Of a DNA stretch of 9,910 nt, positions 1 through 6,640 are shown in pieces (within the stretch, counting starts at the first letter, position 1; each line of letters begins with the position of its first letter). Location: contig CAMLOR010000112.1 in the NCBI GenBank assembly GCA_946481615.1, positions 1-9,910 on the forward strand, in the 5' to 3' direction. This stretch comes from an uncultured Aquimonas sp. Lineage in GTDB: Bacteria > Pseudomonadota > Gammaproteobacteria > Xanthomonadales > Xanthomonadaceae. The translations under genes were made by a program, and so were the position numbers. The notes beneath the pieces are model-generated. The model was not told the origin of the DNA and did not search any database. It worked only from the letters and a program-made list of their open reading frames with translations.

Positions 1-54
1 CGACTTGGTCGGCTCTTTCTTGGTTTCTTTCTTGCGTTCCTGGCCCTTGGCCAT
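1..54 (-). CDS. Short Lys-rich hypothetical protein, N-terminus only
   Basis: The first 18 codons of a minus-strand gene that leaves the window at position 1. The visible product begins MAKGQERKKETKKEP, which is very hydrophilic and rich in Lys and Glu with no hydrophobic segment. A clear Shine-Dalgarno GGAGGA lies on the minus strand about five bases before the ATG (complement of 58-64), so this is a real start. From memory, short Lys-rich proteins starting MAKGQ(E/D)RKKE are common and uncharacterised in Xanthomonas-type bacteria. It follows the halogenase gene after 66 bases on the same strand and could share its transcript. No function is assigned. Confidence 0.6.
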   Translation of the reverse strand, partial: MAKGQERKKETKKEPTKS

Positions 55-120
55 GGCGTCCTCCGTCGTACCGCCGGCCCCATGCCGGCTGCGCACAAAA
101 CTAGCAACAGTCGCGGCGCG

Positions 121-1740
121 CTACCAGAGGTAGAGTTGCAGGGAACGCCCGCGCCGGCGCGGCCGGGGCGCGCGCAGTTCGTCGCGGTGCGCGGGGAAGT
201 GCGCCGCGCTGCGCGCGAGGAAATCGTCGAGTTCCGCCAGATCGTAGGCGCCGTCGCGTGCATCGGCGGCGCGCAGTTGCGGCGGGAAGCAGCCGGTGCC
301 GGCCAGCAGGCAATACCACGAGAACACCGGATAGCCCTTGCCGATGACCTGCTTGCCGATGTCGCGCGCCGCGCCCCGGCCGGACAGCCACTGCCGATAC
401 AGCTCCTGCAGCGGCTCGGACAAGTTCCCGTTGGCGGCGCAGGCGCGCCAGTAGTCGGTGTCGCCGCGCGAATTGGTCTTGTAGTGGGTGACGATGTAGT
501 CGCGCGTGCCTTCGAAATGCAGGTTGGTGCGCTCGTTGAAGCGGGCGCGCGCGGCCTCGTCCATCGCGCCGGCGTCGGCGGCCTCGATGAAGTTCATCAC
601 CGTGCGCTGGATGAAGAGCAGGGCGGTGGCTTCCAGCGGTTCGATGAAACCCTGCGAAAGCCCGACCGCCAGGCAGTTGCGGTTCCAATGCTCGGTGACC
701 CGGCCGATGCGCATTTTCAGATGGCGCGCCGGGGTCGGGTCGTCGAGCAGGCCGAGGCTTTCGCGCAGCTCGCGTTCGGCCTCGCCGGGAGTGCAGAACG
801 CGGTGCTGTAGACATAACCGTTGCCGACGCGGCTCGTCAGCGGGATTTCCCAGCGCCAGCCGTGGCGCAGCGCGGTCGACACCGTCTGCGGAGCGATGTC
901 GCCCGGCGGCAGCGCGCAGGGCAGGGCGACGGCGGCGTCGTTGAACAGGTTGCCCGCGAAGGACACGAACGGCGTGCCCAGCGTCTTCTGGATCAGCACC
1001 GCCGCGAAGCCCGTGCAATCGACGAAGAAATCCGCCTCGATGATTTCGCCGTCCCCGGTGCGCAGCGCGCGCAGGTCGCCGTTTCCGTGCCGCAGCACCT
1101 CGGTCACGTGCCCGAGGCGATGCCCCACGCCGCGCTGCACGGCCTTGCCCTGCAGGAAGCGCCCGAGCAGCACCGCGTCGAAGTGATAGCCGTACCAGAC
1201 GTCGAACGGGAAGGCCTCGTCCGGCCGCGGCGCGCGGTGCTCGGCGGCCAGCCGCGTGGCGAGGAAGAAGCGGTCCGGATGCGCCGGCACGTCGGCACCG
1301 CGCAGCCGCGCGTGGCAGTGATGCACGAACTGCGTCAGCGTCAGGTTGTCGAGCATCGACGCGAACGGGTGGAAGTAGCTCTCGAAGCCGGCTTTCGTCG
1401 ACCAGCCATCGAAGCGGATGCCGGCCTTGTAGGTGGCGTTGCAGGCCGGCATCCACTCGGCTTCTTCGATGTCCAGCGTCTCGAAGAAGCCGCGCATCCA
1501 GGGCGTGGAGCCTTCGCCCACGCCGATGGTTTCCACCGCGGGCGATTCGAGCACCGTGACCTGCGCACCGCGCGCGCCGAAGGCGTGCTGCAGCAGCATC
1601 GCGGCCATCCAGCCGGCCGAGCCGCCGCCCACGATCACGATGCGCCGCAGGCCCGGTGGCAGCGGCCGGGCATCGGAAGCGGACGAGGCTGCGGTCTGGT
1701 TGTAGACGGTGGCCGTGGGGCCCTGCGTCGCGATGCTCAC
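121..1740 (-). CDS. Flavin-dependent tryptophan-halogenase family protein
   Basis: Predicted FADH2-dependent halogenase of 539 residues, which would use reduced flavin, O2 and chloride or bromide on an aromatic or other electron-rich substrate. Visible are the FAD-binding GGGSAGWMAA (38-47), a second flavin motif VGEGSTP (74-80), a Lys in NATYKAGIRF (Lys105) at the place of the catalytic Lys of PrnA/RebH, the family signature WRWEIP (295-300), and EPLEATA (367-373) aligning with the active-site EPLESTG of PrnA. The start is a GTG at 1740 that overlaps the upstream stop as GTGA. An in-frame start at 1848 would lie inside the upstream gene and adds a non-homologous leader. It is the last gene of an operon with a membrane hydroxylase and an SRPBCC protein. 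Ala371 and Ala373 differ from the Ser and Gly of PrnA, so substrate or halide handling may differ. The family is clear; the substrate is unknown and true halogenation is unproven. Confidence 0.9.
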   Translation of the reverse strand: MSIATQGPTATVYNQTAASSASDARPLPPGLRRIVIVGGGSAGWMAAMLLQHAFGARGAQVTVLESPAVETIGVGEGSTPWMRGFFETLDIEEAEWMPACNATYKAGIRFDGWSTKAGFESYFHPFASMLDNLTLTQFVHHCHARLRGADVPAHPDRFFLATRLAAEHRAPRPDEAFPFDVWYGYHFDAVLLGRFLQGKAVQRGVGHRLGHVTEVLRHGNGDLRALRTGDGEIIEADFFVDCTGFAAVLIQKTLGTPFVSFAGNLFNDAAVALPCALPPGDIAPQTVSTALRHGWRWEIPLTSRVGNGYVYSTAFCTPGEAERELRESLGLLDDPTPARHLKMRIGRVTEHWNRNCLAVGLSQGFIEPLEATALLFIQRTVMNFIEAADAGAMDEAARARFNERTNLHFEGTRDYIVTHYKTNSRGDTDYWRACAANGNLSEPLQELYRQWLSGRGAARDIGKQVIGKGYPVFSWYCLLAGTGCFPPQLRAADARDGAYDLAELDDFLARSAAHFPAHRDELRAPRPRRRGRSLQLYLW

Positions 1741-2579
1741 TGGCGCCGGCCCGGATGCGACAGCGCGTTTTCCGGTGGCCCGAACAGCTGCCGCGCCCGC
1801 GCGCGCAAGCCGCGCGCCGCGAACGCGTCCCGCCCCATCGCCGCCCACTCATGGAAGGTGAGCGTGAGCGGGTTGTGCCCGCGCACCTGCCCGACGATGC
1901 CGTATTCGCAGGGCACGGCCTCGTCTTCCTCGACCCAGGTGCCGAACAGCTTGTCCCACACGATCAGTACGCCGGCGTAGTTGCGATCGATGTACTTGGC
2001 GTTGCGGGCATGGTGCACGCGATGATGCGAGGGCGTGTTGAAGATCTTCTCCACCCAGCCCAGCTTGCCGACGGCCTGGGTATGCACGAAGAACTGGAAG
2101 CCCAGGTTGATGGCCACCACCGCCACGATGTGCGCCGGCTCGAAGCCGAGCAGCGCCAGCGGCACCCAGAACAGCCACATGCCGCTGATGGGGTAGGTGA
2201 GGCTCTGCCGGAATGCGGTGGAAAGATTCAGCCGTTCCGAGGAGTGGTGCGTGACGTGCGAGGCCCACATCCAGCGGATGCGGTGGCTGGCGCGGTGGAA
2301 CCAGTAGTAGAAGAAATCCTGCGCCACGAACAGCGCCAGGATGCTCCAGGCGCCGGTTTCGAAATGGAACACGCGGAACTGGTACACGAAGGCGTACACG
2401 CCGATGACGAGCAGGCCGGCCAGCGCATCGGCGCCCTGGTGCATCAGCGCGAGCGCGGCGTTGGAGAAGGTGTCGCGCCAGGTGTACATGGCGGCGCCGC
2501 GGCGCTTCCAGTACCAGGCCTCGAACAGCACCAGCCCGAGGAACACCGGTGCCATCGCCAGCAGGATCCACTGTTCCAT
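1737..2579 (-). CDS. Fatty acid hydroxylase / sterol desaturase family membrane protein
   Basis: Integral-membrane non-haem di-iron oxygenase of 280 residues that probably hydroxylates or desaturates a lipid-like substrate. The iron-binding His clusters are visible in family order: HRASH (95-99), HVTHH (108-112), an isolated His166 in FFVHT, and HHRVHH (185-190). Hydrophobic segments lie near 4-20, 48-70, 77-93, 128-146 and 150-165. The ATG at 2579 is preceded by GGAGG seven bases upstream (complement of 2587-2591). It shares its A with the TGA of the SRPBCC gene (TGATG), so the two are probably translationally coupled. Its own TGA overlaps the GTG of the halogenase gene. The family covers sterol desaturases, carotenoid and fatty acid hydroxylases and alkylglycerol monooxygenase, so the reaction cannot be fixed from sequence. 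Family call is firm. Confidence 0.9.
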   Translation of the reverse strand: MEQWILLAMAPVFLGLVLFEAWYWKRRGAAMYTWRDTFSNAALALMHQGADALAGLLVIGVYAFVYQFRVFHFETGAWSILALFVAQDFFYYWFHRASHRIRWMWASHVTHHSSERLNLSTAFRQSLTYPISGMWLFWVPLALLGFEPAHIVAVVAINLGFQFFVHTQAVGKLGWVEKIFNTPSHHRVHHARNAKYIDRNYAGVLIVWDKLFGTWVEEDEAVPCEYGIVGQVRGHNPLTLTFHEWAAMGRDAFAARGLRARARQLFGPPENALSHPGRRQ

Positions 2580-3046
2580 CAGCGCGCCTCCAGGGCGGCG
2601 GCCATGTTGTCGAGGCAGCGCTTCATCGCGCCCTGCATGAAGACCTTGAGCAACGGGGCGGCGAGCGGCCACACCAGCGGCGAGGTGAGTTCGAAATCGT
2701 AGGTCCAGTGCACGAAAGTGCCGCCGTCGCGCGCCGAGAGCTGCCACTGCGCCGTGCCCGCGCGCACCAGCCAGGCCAGCGGCGCGCCGAACCCGCTCAG
2801 CACGTACCGGTGCAAGTGCGGCGGCTCCCAGGCCGCGATGCGTTCGGTGAGATGCGAACCGTCCGCGCTCACCAGCTGCCGCGTGCTGCCGACGGCGGAG
2901 GGCGCATCCGGAGTGATCGAGGTGAGCGCGGGGATCGGGCCCAGGCCGGTGAAGGCGGCGGGGAAGCGCTGCGGGTCCACCGAGAGCGCGAACACCGCGT
3001 CGATGGGCGCGTCGATCCGGCGAGCGGCGGAGAGGTGCACGGCCAT
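2579..3046 (-). CDS. SRPBCC (START/polyketide-cyclase-like) protein
   Basis: Small soluble protein of 155 residues, a normal size for the SRPBCC helix-grip fold that binds hydrophobic ligands in a deep cavity. It opens with the typical pattern of a beta-strand, then IDAPIDAVFAL (11-21), a helix and a loop with DPQRFP. It contains GTAQWQLSARDGGTFVHWTYDFEL, split as paired strands around 97-120, and ends in an amphipathic helix (about 130-155) as expected for the family. There is no signal peptide. It is the first gene of the operon and its stop overlaps the hydroxylase start. No clear Shine-Dalgarno precedes the ATG. A TACACT hexamer (complement of 3053-3058) sits six bases before it, which would suit a leaderless transcript but lacks a good -35. 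It probably binds or presents a substrate for the two downstream oxidative enzymes; this is inferred from context only. Confidence 0.8.
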   Translation of the reverse strand: MAVHLSAARRIDAPIDAVFALSVDPQRFPAAFTGLGPIPALTSITPDAPSAVGSTRQLVSADGSHLTERIAAWEPPHLHRYVLSGFGAPLAWLVRAGTAQWQLSARDGGTFVHWTYDFELTSPLVWPLAAPLLKVFMQGAMKRCLDNMAAALEAR

Positions 3047-3130
3047 GCATTCAGTGTAATGCGTCCGTCACCGCGCGAAGCGCCCGTCATTGTTCCCGCC
3101 TGTGCGGGAACGACGGGGGCTCATGGCAAG
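3047..3130. promoter_or_regulatory. Divergent intergenic region between the SRPBCC operon and the esterase gene
   Basis: These 84 bases must hold the 5' signals of two divergent units. On the minus side a weak TACACT box lies directly before the SRPBCC ATG, with no acceptable -35. On the plus side I see no convincing -10/-35 pair, and only GGGGGC about ten bases before the esterase ATG as a poor ribosome site. Most of the rest is the REP-like hairpin listed separately. The region is assigned as regulatory from gene orientation, not from a recognised motif. Confidence 0.35.
3083..3117. repeat. REP-like palindrome (14-bp stem, tetraloop)
   Basis: A near-perfect inverted repeat. CCCGTC (3083-3088) pairs with GACGGG (3112-3117), and GTTCCCGC (3092-3099) pairs with GCGGGAAC (3104-3111). 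There is a 3-base bulge (ATT, 3089-3091) and a CTGT loop (3100-3103). The bulged outer stem and the core TTCCCGC...GCGGGAA resemble the common proteobacterial 'CGTCATTCCCGC...GCGGGAATGACG' type of repetitive extragenic palindrome. It sits between two divergent genes, where it may form hairpins in both leader transcripts. It is not followed by a T-run on either strand, so it is not a classic terminator. Confidence 0.8.
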
Positions 3131-3973
3131 ATGAAGTCCATGCGCCTGCTCCTTATCGCCGCACTCCTGGCCGGCCTTCCAGCCGTTGCCGCCGACAAAC
3201 CTTCCACCGCCGGAAAGTCCGTCACCGTCTTCACGCCGCCGCTGCGCCTGCCCGGCCTGCAGAGCGCCCGCACGCTGCGGCTCTACCTGCCGCCCGGATA
3301 CGCGAGCGACACCGCGCGACGCTATCCCGTGATCTACATGCACGACGGCCAGAATCTGTTCGACGACGCCACCGCCTACGCCGGCGAGTGGGGCGTCGAC
3401 GAAACGCTCGACGCCCTCGCGCACGAGGCCGGCTTCGCGGCCATCGTCGTGGGCATCGACAACGGCGGCGAGCGCCGCATCGGCGAGTTGAACGCCTGGC
3501 CGCATCCCGAGCATGGCAGCGGCGACAACGATCGCTATCTCGACGATCTGGTGCGCGCGATCAAACCCTTCGTCGATGCGAACTGGCGCACCCGGCCGCA
3601 GCGCGAGCACACCGCCATCGTCGGCAGCTCGCTCGGCGGCCTGGCCTCGCACTACGCCATCCACCGACGGCCCGAGGTGTTCTCGAAAGCCGGCGTGTTC
3701 TCGCCCTCGTACTGGATCGCGCCGCAAGCCTTCATGCATACCGCGAACGTGACGCTGCCGGGCGATGCGCGCATCTATCTCACCATGGGCGGCAAGGAAG
3801 GCGACGACGCATTGCAGGACGTGCAGCGCATGCTCGGGCTGCTGCGCGCGCAAGGCATGGGCGAGCGCGCGACGCTGAGCGTGGAGCCCGAGTTCGAGCA
3901 CAACGAGAAGGCCTGGCGCGCGGAATTCCCGCGCGCCGTCCGCTTCCTTTTCGGACTGCCGCCAGCGGGCTGA
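3131..3973 (+). CDS. Secreted esterase-fold alpha/beta hydrolase (COG2819/Fes-like)
   Basis: Exported serine hydrolase of 280 residues of the 'Esterase' alpha/beta family, which includes enterochelin esterase and carbohydrate acyl esterases. A signal peptide spans about 1-21 (Lys and Arg, LLLIAALLAGLPAVAA, then DKPS). The mature part shows LYLPPGY (51-57), YPVIYMHDGQNLFD (65-78), nucleophile elbow GSSLGG (165-170, Ser167) followed by SPSYW (191-195), a possible acidic residue in GGKEGDD (220-226), and a late His in EFEHNEKAW (His257) suited to the triad. The start at 3131 is chosen for the signal peptide; the ATG at 3140 (residue 4) is equally possible. It is divergent from the halogenase operon and upstream of the S9 peptidase. 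It could be a periplasmic or secreted acyl or siderophore esterase; the substrate is not predictable. Confidence 0.85.
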   Translation: MKSMRLLLIAALLAGLPAVAADKPSTAGKSVTVFTPPLRLPGLQSARTLRLYLPPGYASDTARRYPVIYMHDGQNLFDDATAYAGEWGVDETLDALAHEAGFAAIVVGIDNGGERRIGELNAWPHPEHGSGDNDRYLDDLVRAIKPFVDANWRTRPQREHTAIVGSSLGGLASHYAIHRRPEVFSKAGVFSPSYWIAPQAFMHTANVTLPGDARIYLTMGGKEGDDALQDVQRMLGLLRAQGMGERATLSVEPEFEHNEKAWRAEFPRAVRFLFGLPPAG

Positions 3974-4133
3974 TCCGCAGCGCGCCGTGACCGCATCCGC
4001 GCTTCGGCAAATTCGATGCCGCGCTGCGAAGATTTGCGAAAAGTTTTCACAGTTTCCCCGGCGCCTGACCGTAACATGACCCCCGCGCGGTAAGGACGCC
4101 GCGCGTTCACTCACGAGCGGGGGGAACCTTCGG
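3974..4133 (+). promoter_or_regulatory. Intergenic region upstream of the S9 peptidase, with AT-rich tract
   Basis: A 160-base gap between the esterase stop and the peptidase ATG, long enough to hold a separate promoter. The stretch 4031-4056 is distinctly AT-rich against the local background and contains the small palindrome GAAAAGTTTTC (4038-4048). A -10-like TAACAT lies at 4072-4077, but the nearest -35-like hexamers (TTCACA at 4046, TTGCGA at 4034) are too far away for standard spacing. A strong purine ribosome site GGGGGGAA (4119-4126) lies seven bases before the ATG. No T-tailed terminator for the esterase gene is visible. Confidence 0.35.
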
Positions 4134-6515
4134 ATGTTCGATTTGCGAGTGGCGCGCTGGGCGCGCCTGATGGCCCTCGGCGCGCTGTTCGTGCCGGCCC
4201 TGGCGACGGCGCAGCTGCGCCCGGTGGCTCCCGGCGAAACGCCGCAATTGGCCGCCAACGAGGCCTTGCTGGTGGTCGCCGTCGACAGCGACGTGCCGCT
4301 GGCCGGCGCGCGGCTGAAGCACGGCGACGGCTATTTCGACCTGAGCGCGGTCGAGGCGGGCACCAGTTACGCGCTCTATATCGCCGAGGCCGGTCGCTAC
4401 AGCTGGCGCGACGTGGTGGAGGCCGACGCCGGCACGCGACCGCTCGATGCCGCCACCTTCAGCTTCGATCTCACGGCCGGCGAGCTCAACTATGCCGGCG
4501 ACATCGTGGTCCGCAGCCAGGTCGAAGGCCCGGAAGCCGTGGTGCTGACCAACCGCTCGCTCAAGGCGATGGACTGGATGTCGCGCGCCTTCCCGCGCAT
4601 CAAGAAGAAGCGCTTGTTCCGGTACGCAGGCAACGTGCCGGACGGCTTCCCCGCCTACTACGGCGCGATCGCCGCCACTGCCCCCGGCAAATCCCGCCCC
4701 GCCCTCGCGGCGCGGGATTTCCCGGTGGCAGTGGAGACGATGTTCCAGCCCACCGGCGTCACGCTGGCCCGCATGAATCCTTCCGGCACGCAGGTGGCGC
4801 TCAAGCGCCGCAACGGCGCGGGCGAATGGCGCATCGATCTGATCGATCTGCGGCGCGGCGGCAGCCTCACGCTCGAACGCGATGCGGACGAGGTGGCCGG
4901 CATGGAATGGTCGGCCGACGACACCCTGCTCACCACGCGCGGCGAGGCCGGCCAGGCGCAGCAGGTGACGCTGGCCCGCATCGGCGAGCATGGCGTGCGC
5001 GAGCGTATCGCGCTGCCGGTCGCAGGCGTGGTGATCGACACGCTGCCCGCCGACGATGGACATCTGCTGCTGGCCACGGCGCAGGACGATCGGTGGATGG
5101 TGCACAAGGTCGACGTGTCCTCGCCGGCCGCGGCGCGCGCCTTCCGCCCTCATTGGCGCACGCGGCTGAACCGCGGCGGCGGCGACGAGGTGGCCTGGTA
5201 TGCCGATACGCGCGGCGAGCTGCGCCTGGCGATGGCCCTGCGCGAGGAAGGCTACGTGCTCACGCGCGGCGGCGGCGACGCGATGGCGAGCGTGGCCGAC
5301 ACCGGTTTCCAGCCCGTCGGCGCTTCCTCCGATGCCAGCGTGCTCTACGGCGTGACCGACAGGCAGCGCGCGCAGCGCGAGCTGGTCGCGTTCGATGCCG
5401 CCAGCAAGACCACGCGCACCCTGTTCGCGCGGCCGGGCGTGGATGTGGAGGCGCCGATCTTCGATGCCGCGCGCCAGCCGATCGGCGTGACCTACTACGA
5501 GCGCGGCCGTCTGGTCAGCGAGTACTTCGCGCAGGCCGATCGCGCGATCGACGCGAAACTGCGTGCGCGCTTCCCGACCCAGAGCGTCGCGGTGCTCGAC
5601 CGCAGCGCCGATGGCCGCCGCTTGCTGCTCTCGGTGGAAGGCGCCGATGAAGCGCCGTCGCTGTGGCGCTTCGATGCCGATGGCCAGGCCGCGCGCCTGG
5701 CCATCGGCATCGAAGCGCTGGAAGGCGTCGCGCTCGCACCCACGCGTTCGATCGCGGTGCGCGCGAAGGACGGCCTCGCCGTCGAAGCGCTGCTCACCGT
5801 GCCGAAGGGCGAGGGCCGCAAGCCGCTGGTGGTGATGCCGCACGGCGGTCCGATCGCCGTCGCCGACCGCCTGCATTTCAACCGCGAGACGCAGTTCCTC
5901 GCCTCGCTGGGCTATGCCGTGCTGCGGGTGAATTTCCGCGGTTCGGACGGATACGGGCGCGCTTTCCGCGAAGCGGGCCACGGGCAATACGGCCGCGGCA
6001 TCGAGGACGACATCGATGCGGCGATCGAGCAGGTGGGGGAGCAGGTCGCGGAGGTCGACACCGGTCGCATGTGCATGCTCGGCGCGAGTTACGGGGGTTA
6101 CTCGGCGCTGGTATCCGCGGCGCGTTGGCCGCAGCGCTTCCGCTGCGCGGTGTCGATCTCCGGGATCAGCGATCTGTCGCTGATGTTCAGCGCCAGCGAT
6201 GCGGGCCGCAGCGAGGAAGGCCGCCGGCTGCTGACGCAGCTGATCGGCGATCCGGTGGCGCAGGCGGCCGCGTTGCGCGAGGCCTCGCCTGCGTACTACG
6301 CCGACCGCATCCGCGTGCCGGTGATGCTGGTCCACGGCCGCGACGACACCCGCGTCGACCCCGAACACTTCGAGCGCATGCAGCGCGTCCTCGAACGCCA
6401 CGGCAACCCGCCGCTCGCGATGATGTTCGAAGGCGAAGGCCACGGCATCGAGCAACCGCGGAACGTGCGTGCGATGTGGGAAGGCATCGCGGGCTTTCTC
6501 GCGCAGAATCTCTGA
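4134..6515 (+). CDS. Secreted S9 (prolyl oligopeptidase family) serine peptidase
   Basis: Predicted exported peptidase of 793 residues cleaving or trimming peptides. A signal peptide spans about 1-26 with cleavage at ATA|Q. Residues about 27-200 form an extra N-terminal region: a beta-rich stretch to about 130 (GDGYFDLSAVEAGTSYALYI) and a linker. Residues about 205-535 read as a degenerate beta-propeller (MNPSGTQVAL, WSADDTLLTT, DRSADGRRLLLS). Residues about 540-793 are the alpha/beta hydrolase domain: PHGGP (569-573), NFRGSDGYGRAF (600-611), nucleophile GASYGGY (Ser652), HGRDDTRVD with catalytic Asp738, and GEGHGI with His770, so the triad is intact. The length is slightly above the usual 650-750 because of the N-terminal region. 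It has its own strong ribosome site after a 160-base gap, so it is probably a separate transcription unit. Family call is firm; the cleavage preference is unknown. Confidence 0.9.
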   Translation: MFDLRVARWARLMALGALFVPALATAQLRPVAPGETPQLAANEALLVVAVDSDVPLAGARLKHGDGYFDLSAVEAGTSYALYIAEAGRYSWRDVVEADAGTRPLDAATFSFDLTAGELNYAGDIVVRSQVEGPEAVVLTNRSLKAMDWMSRAFPRIKKKRLFRYAGNVPDGFPAYYGAIAATAPGKSRPALAARDFPVAVETMFQPTGVTLARMNPSGTQVALKRRNGAGEWRIDLIDLRRGGSLTLERDADEVAGMEWSADDTLLTTRGEAGQAQQVTLARIGEHGVRERIALPVAGVVIDTLPADDGHLLLATAQDDRWMVHKVDVSSPAAARAFRPHWRTRLNRGGGDEVAWYADTRGELRLAMALREEGYVLTRGGGDAMASVADTGFQPVGASSDASVLYGVTDRQRAQRELVAFDAASKTTRTLFARPGVDVEAPIFDAARQPIGVTYYERGRLVSEYFAQADRAIDAKLRARFPTQSVAVLDRSADGRRLLLSVEGADEAPSLWRFDADGQAARLAIGIEALEGVALAPTRSIAVRAKDGLAVEALLTVPKGEGRKPLVVMPHGGPIAVADRLHFNRETQFLASLGYAVLRVNFRGSDGYGRAFREAGHGQYGRGIEDDIDAAIEQVGEQVAEVDTGRMCMLGASYGGYSALVSAARWPQRFRCAVSISGISDLSLMFSASDAGRSEEGRRLLTQLIGDPVAQAAALREASPAYYADRIRVPVMLVHGRDDTRVDPEHFERMQRVLERHGNPPLAMMFEGEGHGIEQPRNVRAMWEGIAGFLAQNL
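4689..4720. repeat. Inverted repeat within the S9 peptidase coding sequence
   Basis: AAATCCCGC (4689-4697) and its exact complement GCGGGATTT (4712-4720) flank a 14-base GC-rich loop. The core TCCCGC...GCGGGA resembles the intergenic palindrome at 3083-3117. It encodes roughly residues 186-196 (KSRPALAARDF), in the linker between the N-terminal region and the propeller, and leaves the reading frame open. It may be an old REP-like insertion tolerated in a loop, or a chance palindrome in GC-rich DNA. Confidence 0.5.
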
Positions 6516-6559
6516 CCTCGCTTCACCGGCAATCCCGCTGCCACCGCTCCCCGCCGCCA

Positions 6560-6640
6560 CCGTTCGCGGTGAGCTTGTCGAACCGTTGCCTCGCGGTTCG
6601 TGGACCGGCGCGTGGGATTCGACAGGCTCACCCCGAACGG
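6560..6640 (+). repeat. REP-doublet-like repeat, copy A (81 bp)
   Basis: A left arm of 23 bases (6560-6582, starting CCGTTCGCGGTGAGC) and a right arm of 23 bases (6618-6640, containing TTCGACAGGCTCACC) are inverted complements at 21 of 23 positions and flank a 35-base spacer. The same unit recurs at 7722-7802 (four mismatches over 81 bases) and, degraded, at 7598-7679, all in the same orientation. It lies between the convergent S9 peptidase and transglutaminase-like genes. Its right arm contains the TGA of the latter (6628-6630), so it forms that gene's last codons. It may act as a transcription barrier for both genes, though there is no T-run. The arm resembles a widespread proteobacterial intergenic repeat (TTCGACA-GCTCA-). 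RAYT transposases are the known mobilisers of such elements; none is in view. Confidence 0.85.

Noticed and set aside
73..89. Rho-independent terminator after the halogenase gene (GCCGGC-N5-GCCGGC)
   Set aside because: A six-base GC stem only, with no T-run following on the minus strand. It lies close to the start of the next gene and could as well be chance.
82..1980. A 632-codon open frame on the plus strand across the halogenase gene
   Set aside because: Antisense shadow of the halogenase, with no motifs; the minus strand has all halogenase signatures.
121..3046. Part of a xanthomonadin/aryl-polyene pigment cluster because of the halogenase
   Set aside because: No ketosynthase, acyl carrier protein, dehydratase or acyltransferase gene is in the window; a halogenase alone does not support this.
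1737..3050. A 437-residue reading of the fatty acid hydroxylase starting upstream at 3050
   Set aside because: Its first ~157 residues are the out-of-frame SRPBCC gene. The ATG at 2579 with GGAGG seven bases upstream and a TGATG overlap is the real start.
4107..6560. An 817-codon open frame on the minus strand, opposite the S9 peptidase gene
   Set aside because: It mirrors the peptidase codons, is Arg/His/Ala-rich low-quality sequence with no recognisable motif, and the plus-strand frame has an intact catalytic triad and signal peptide. Such frames arise by chance in GC-rich DNA.
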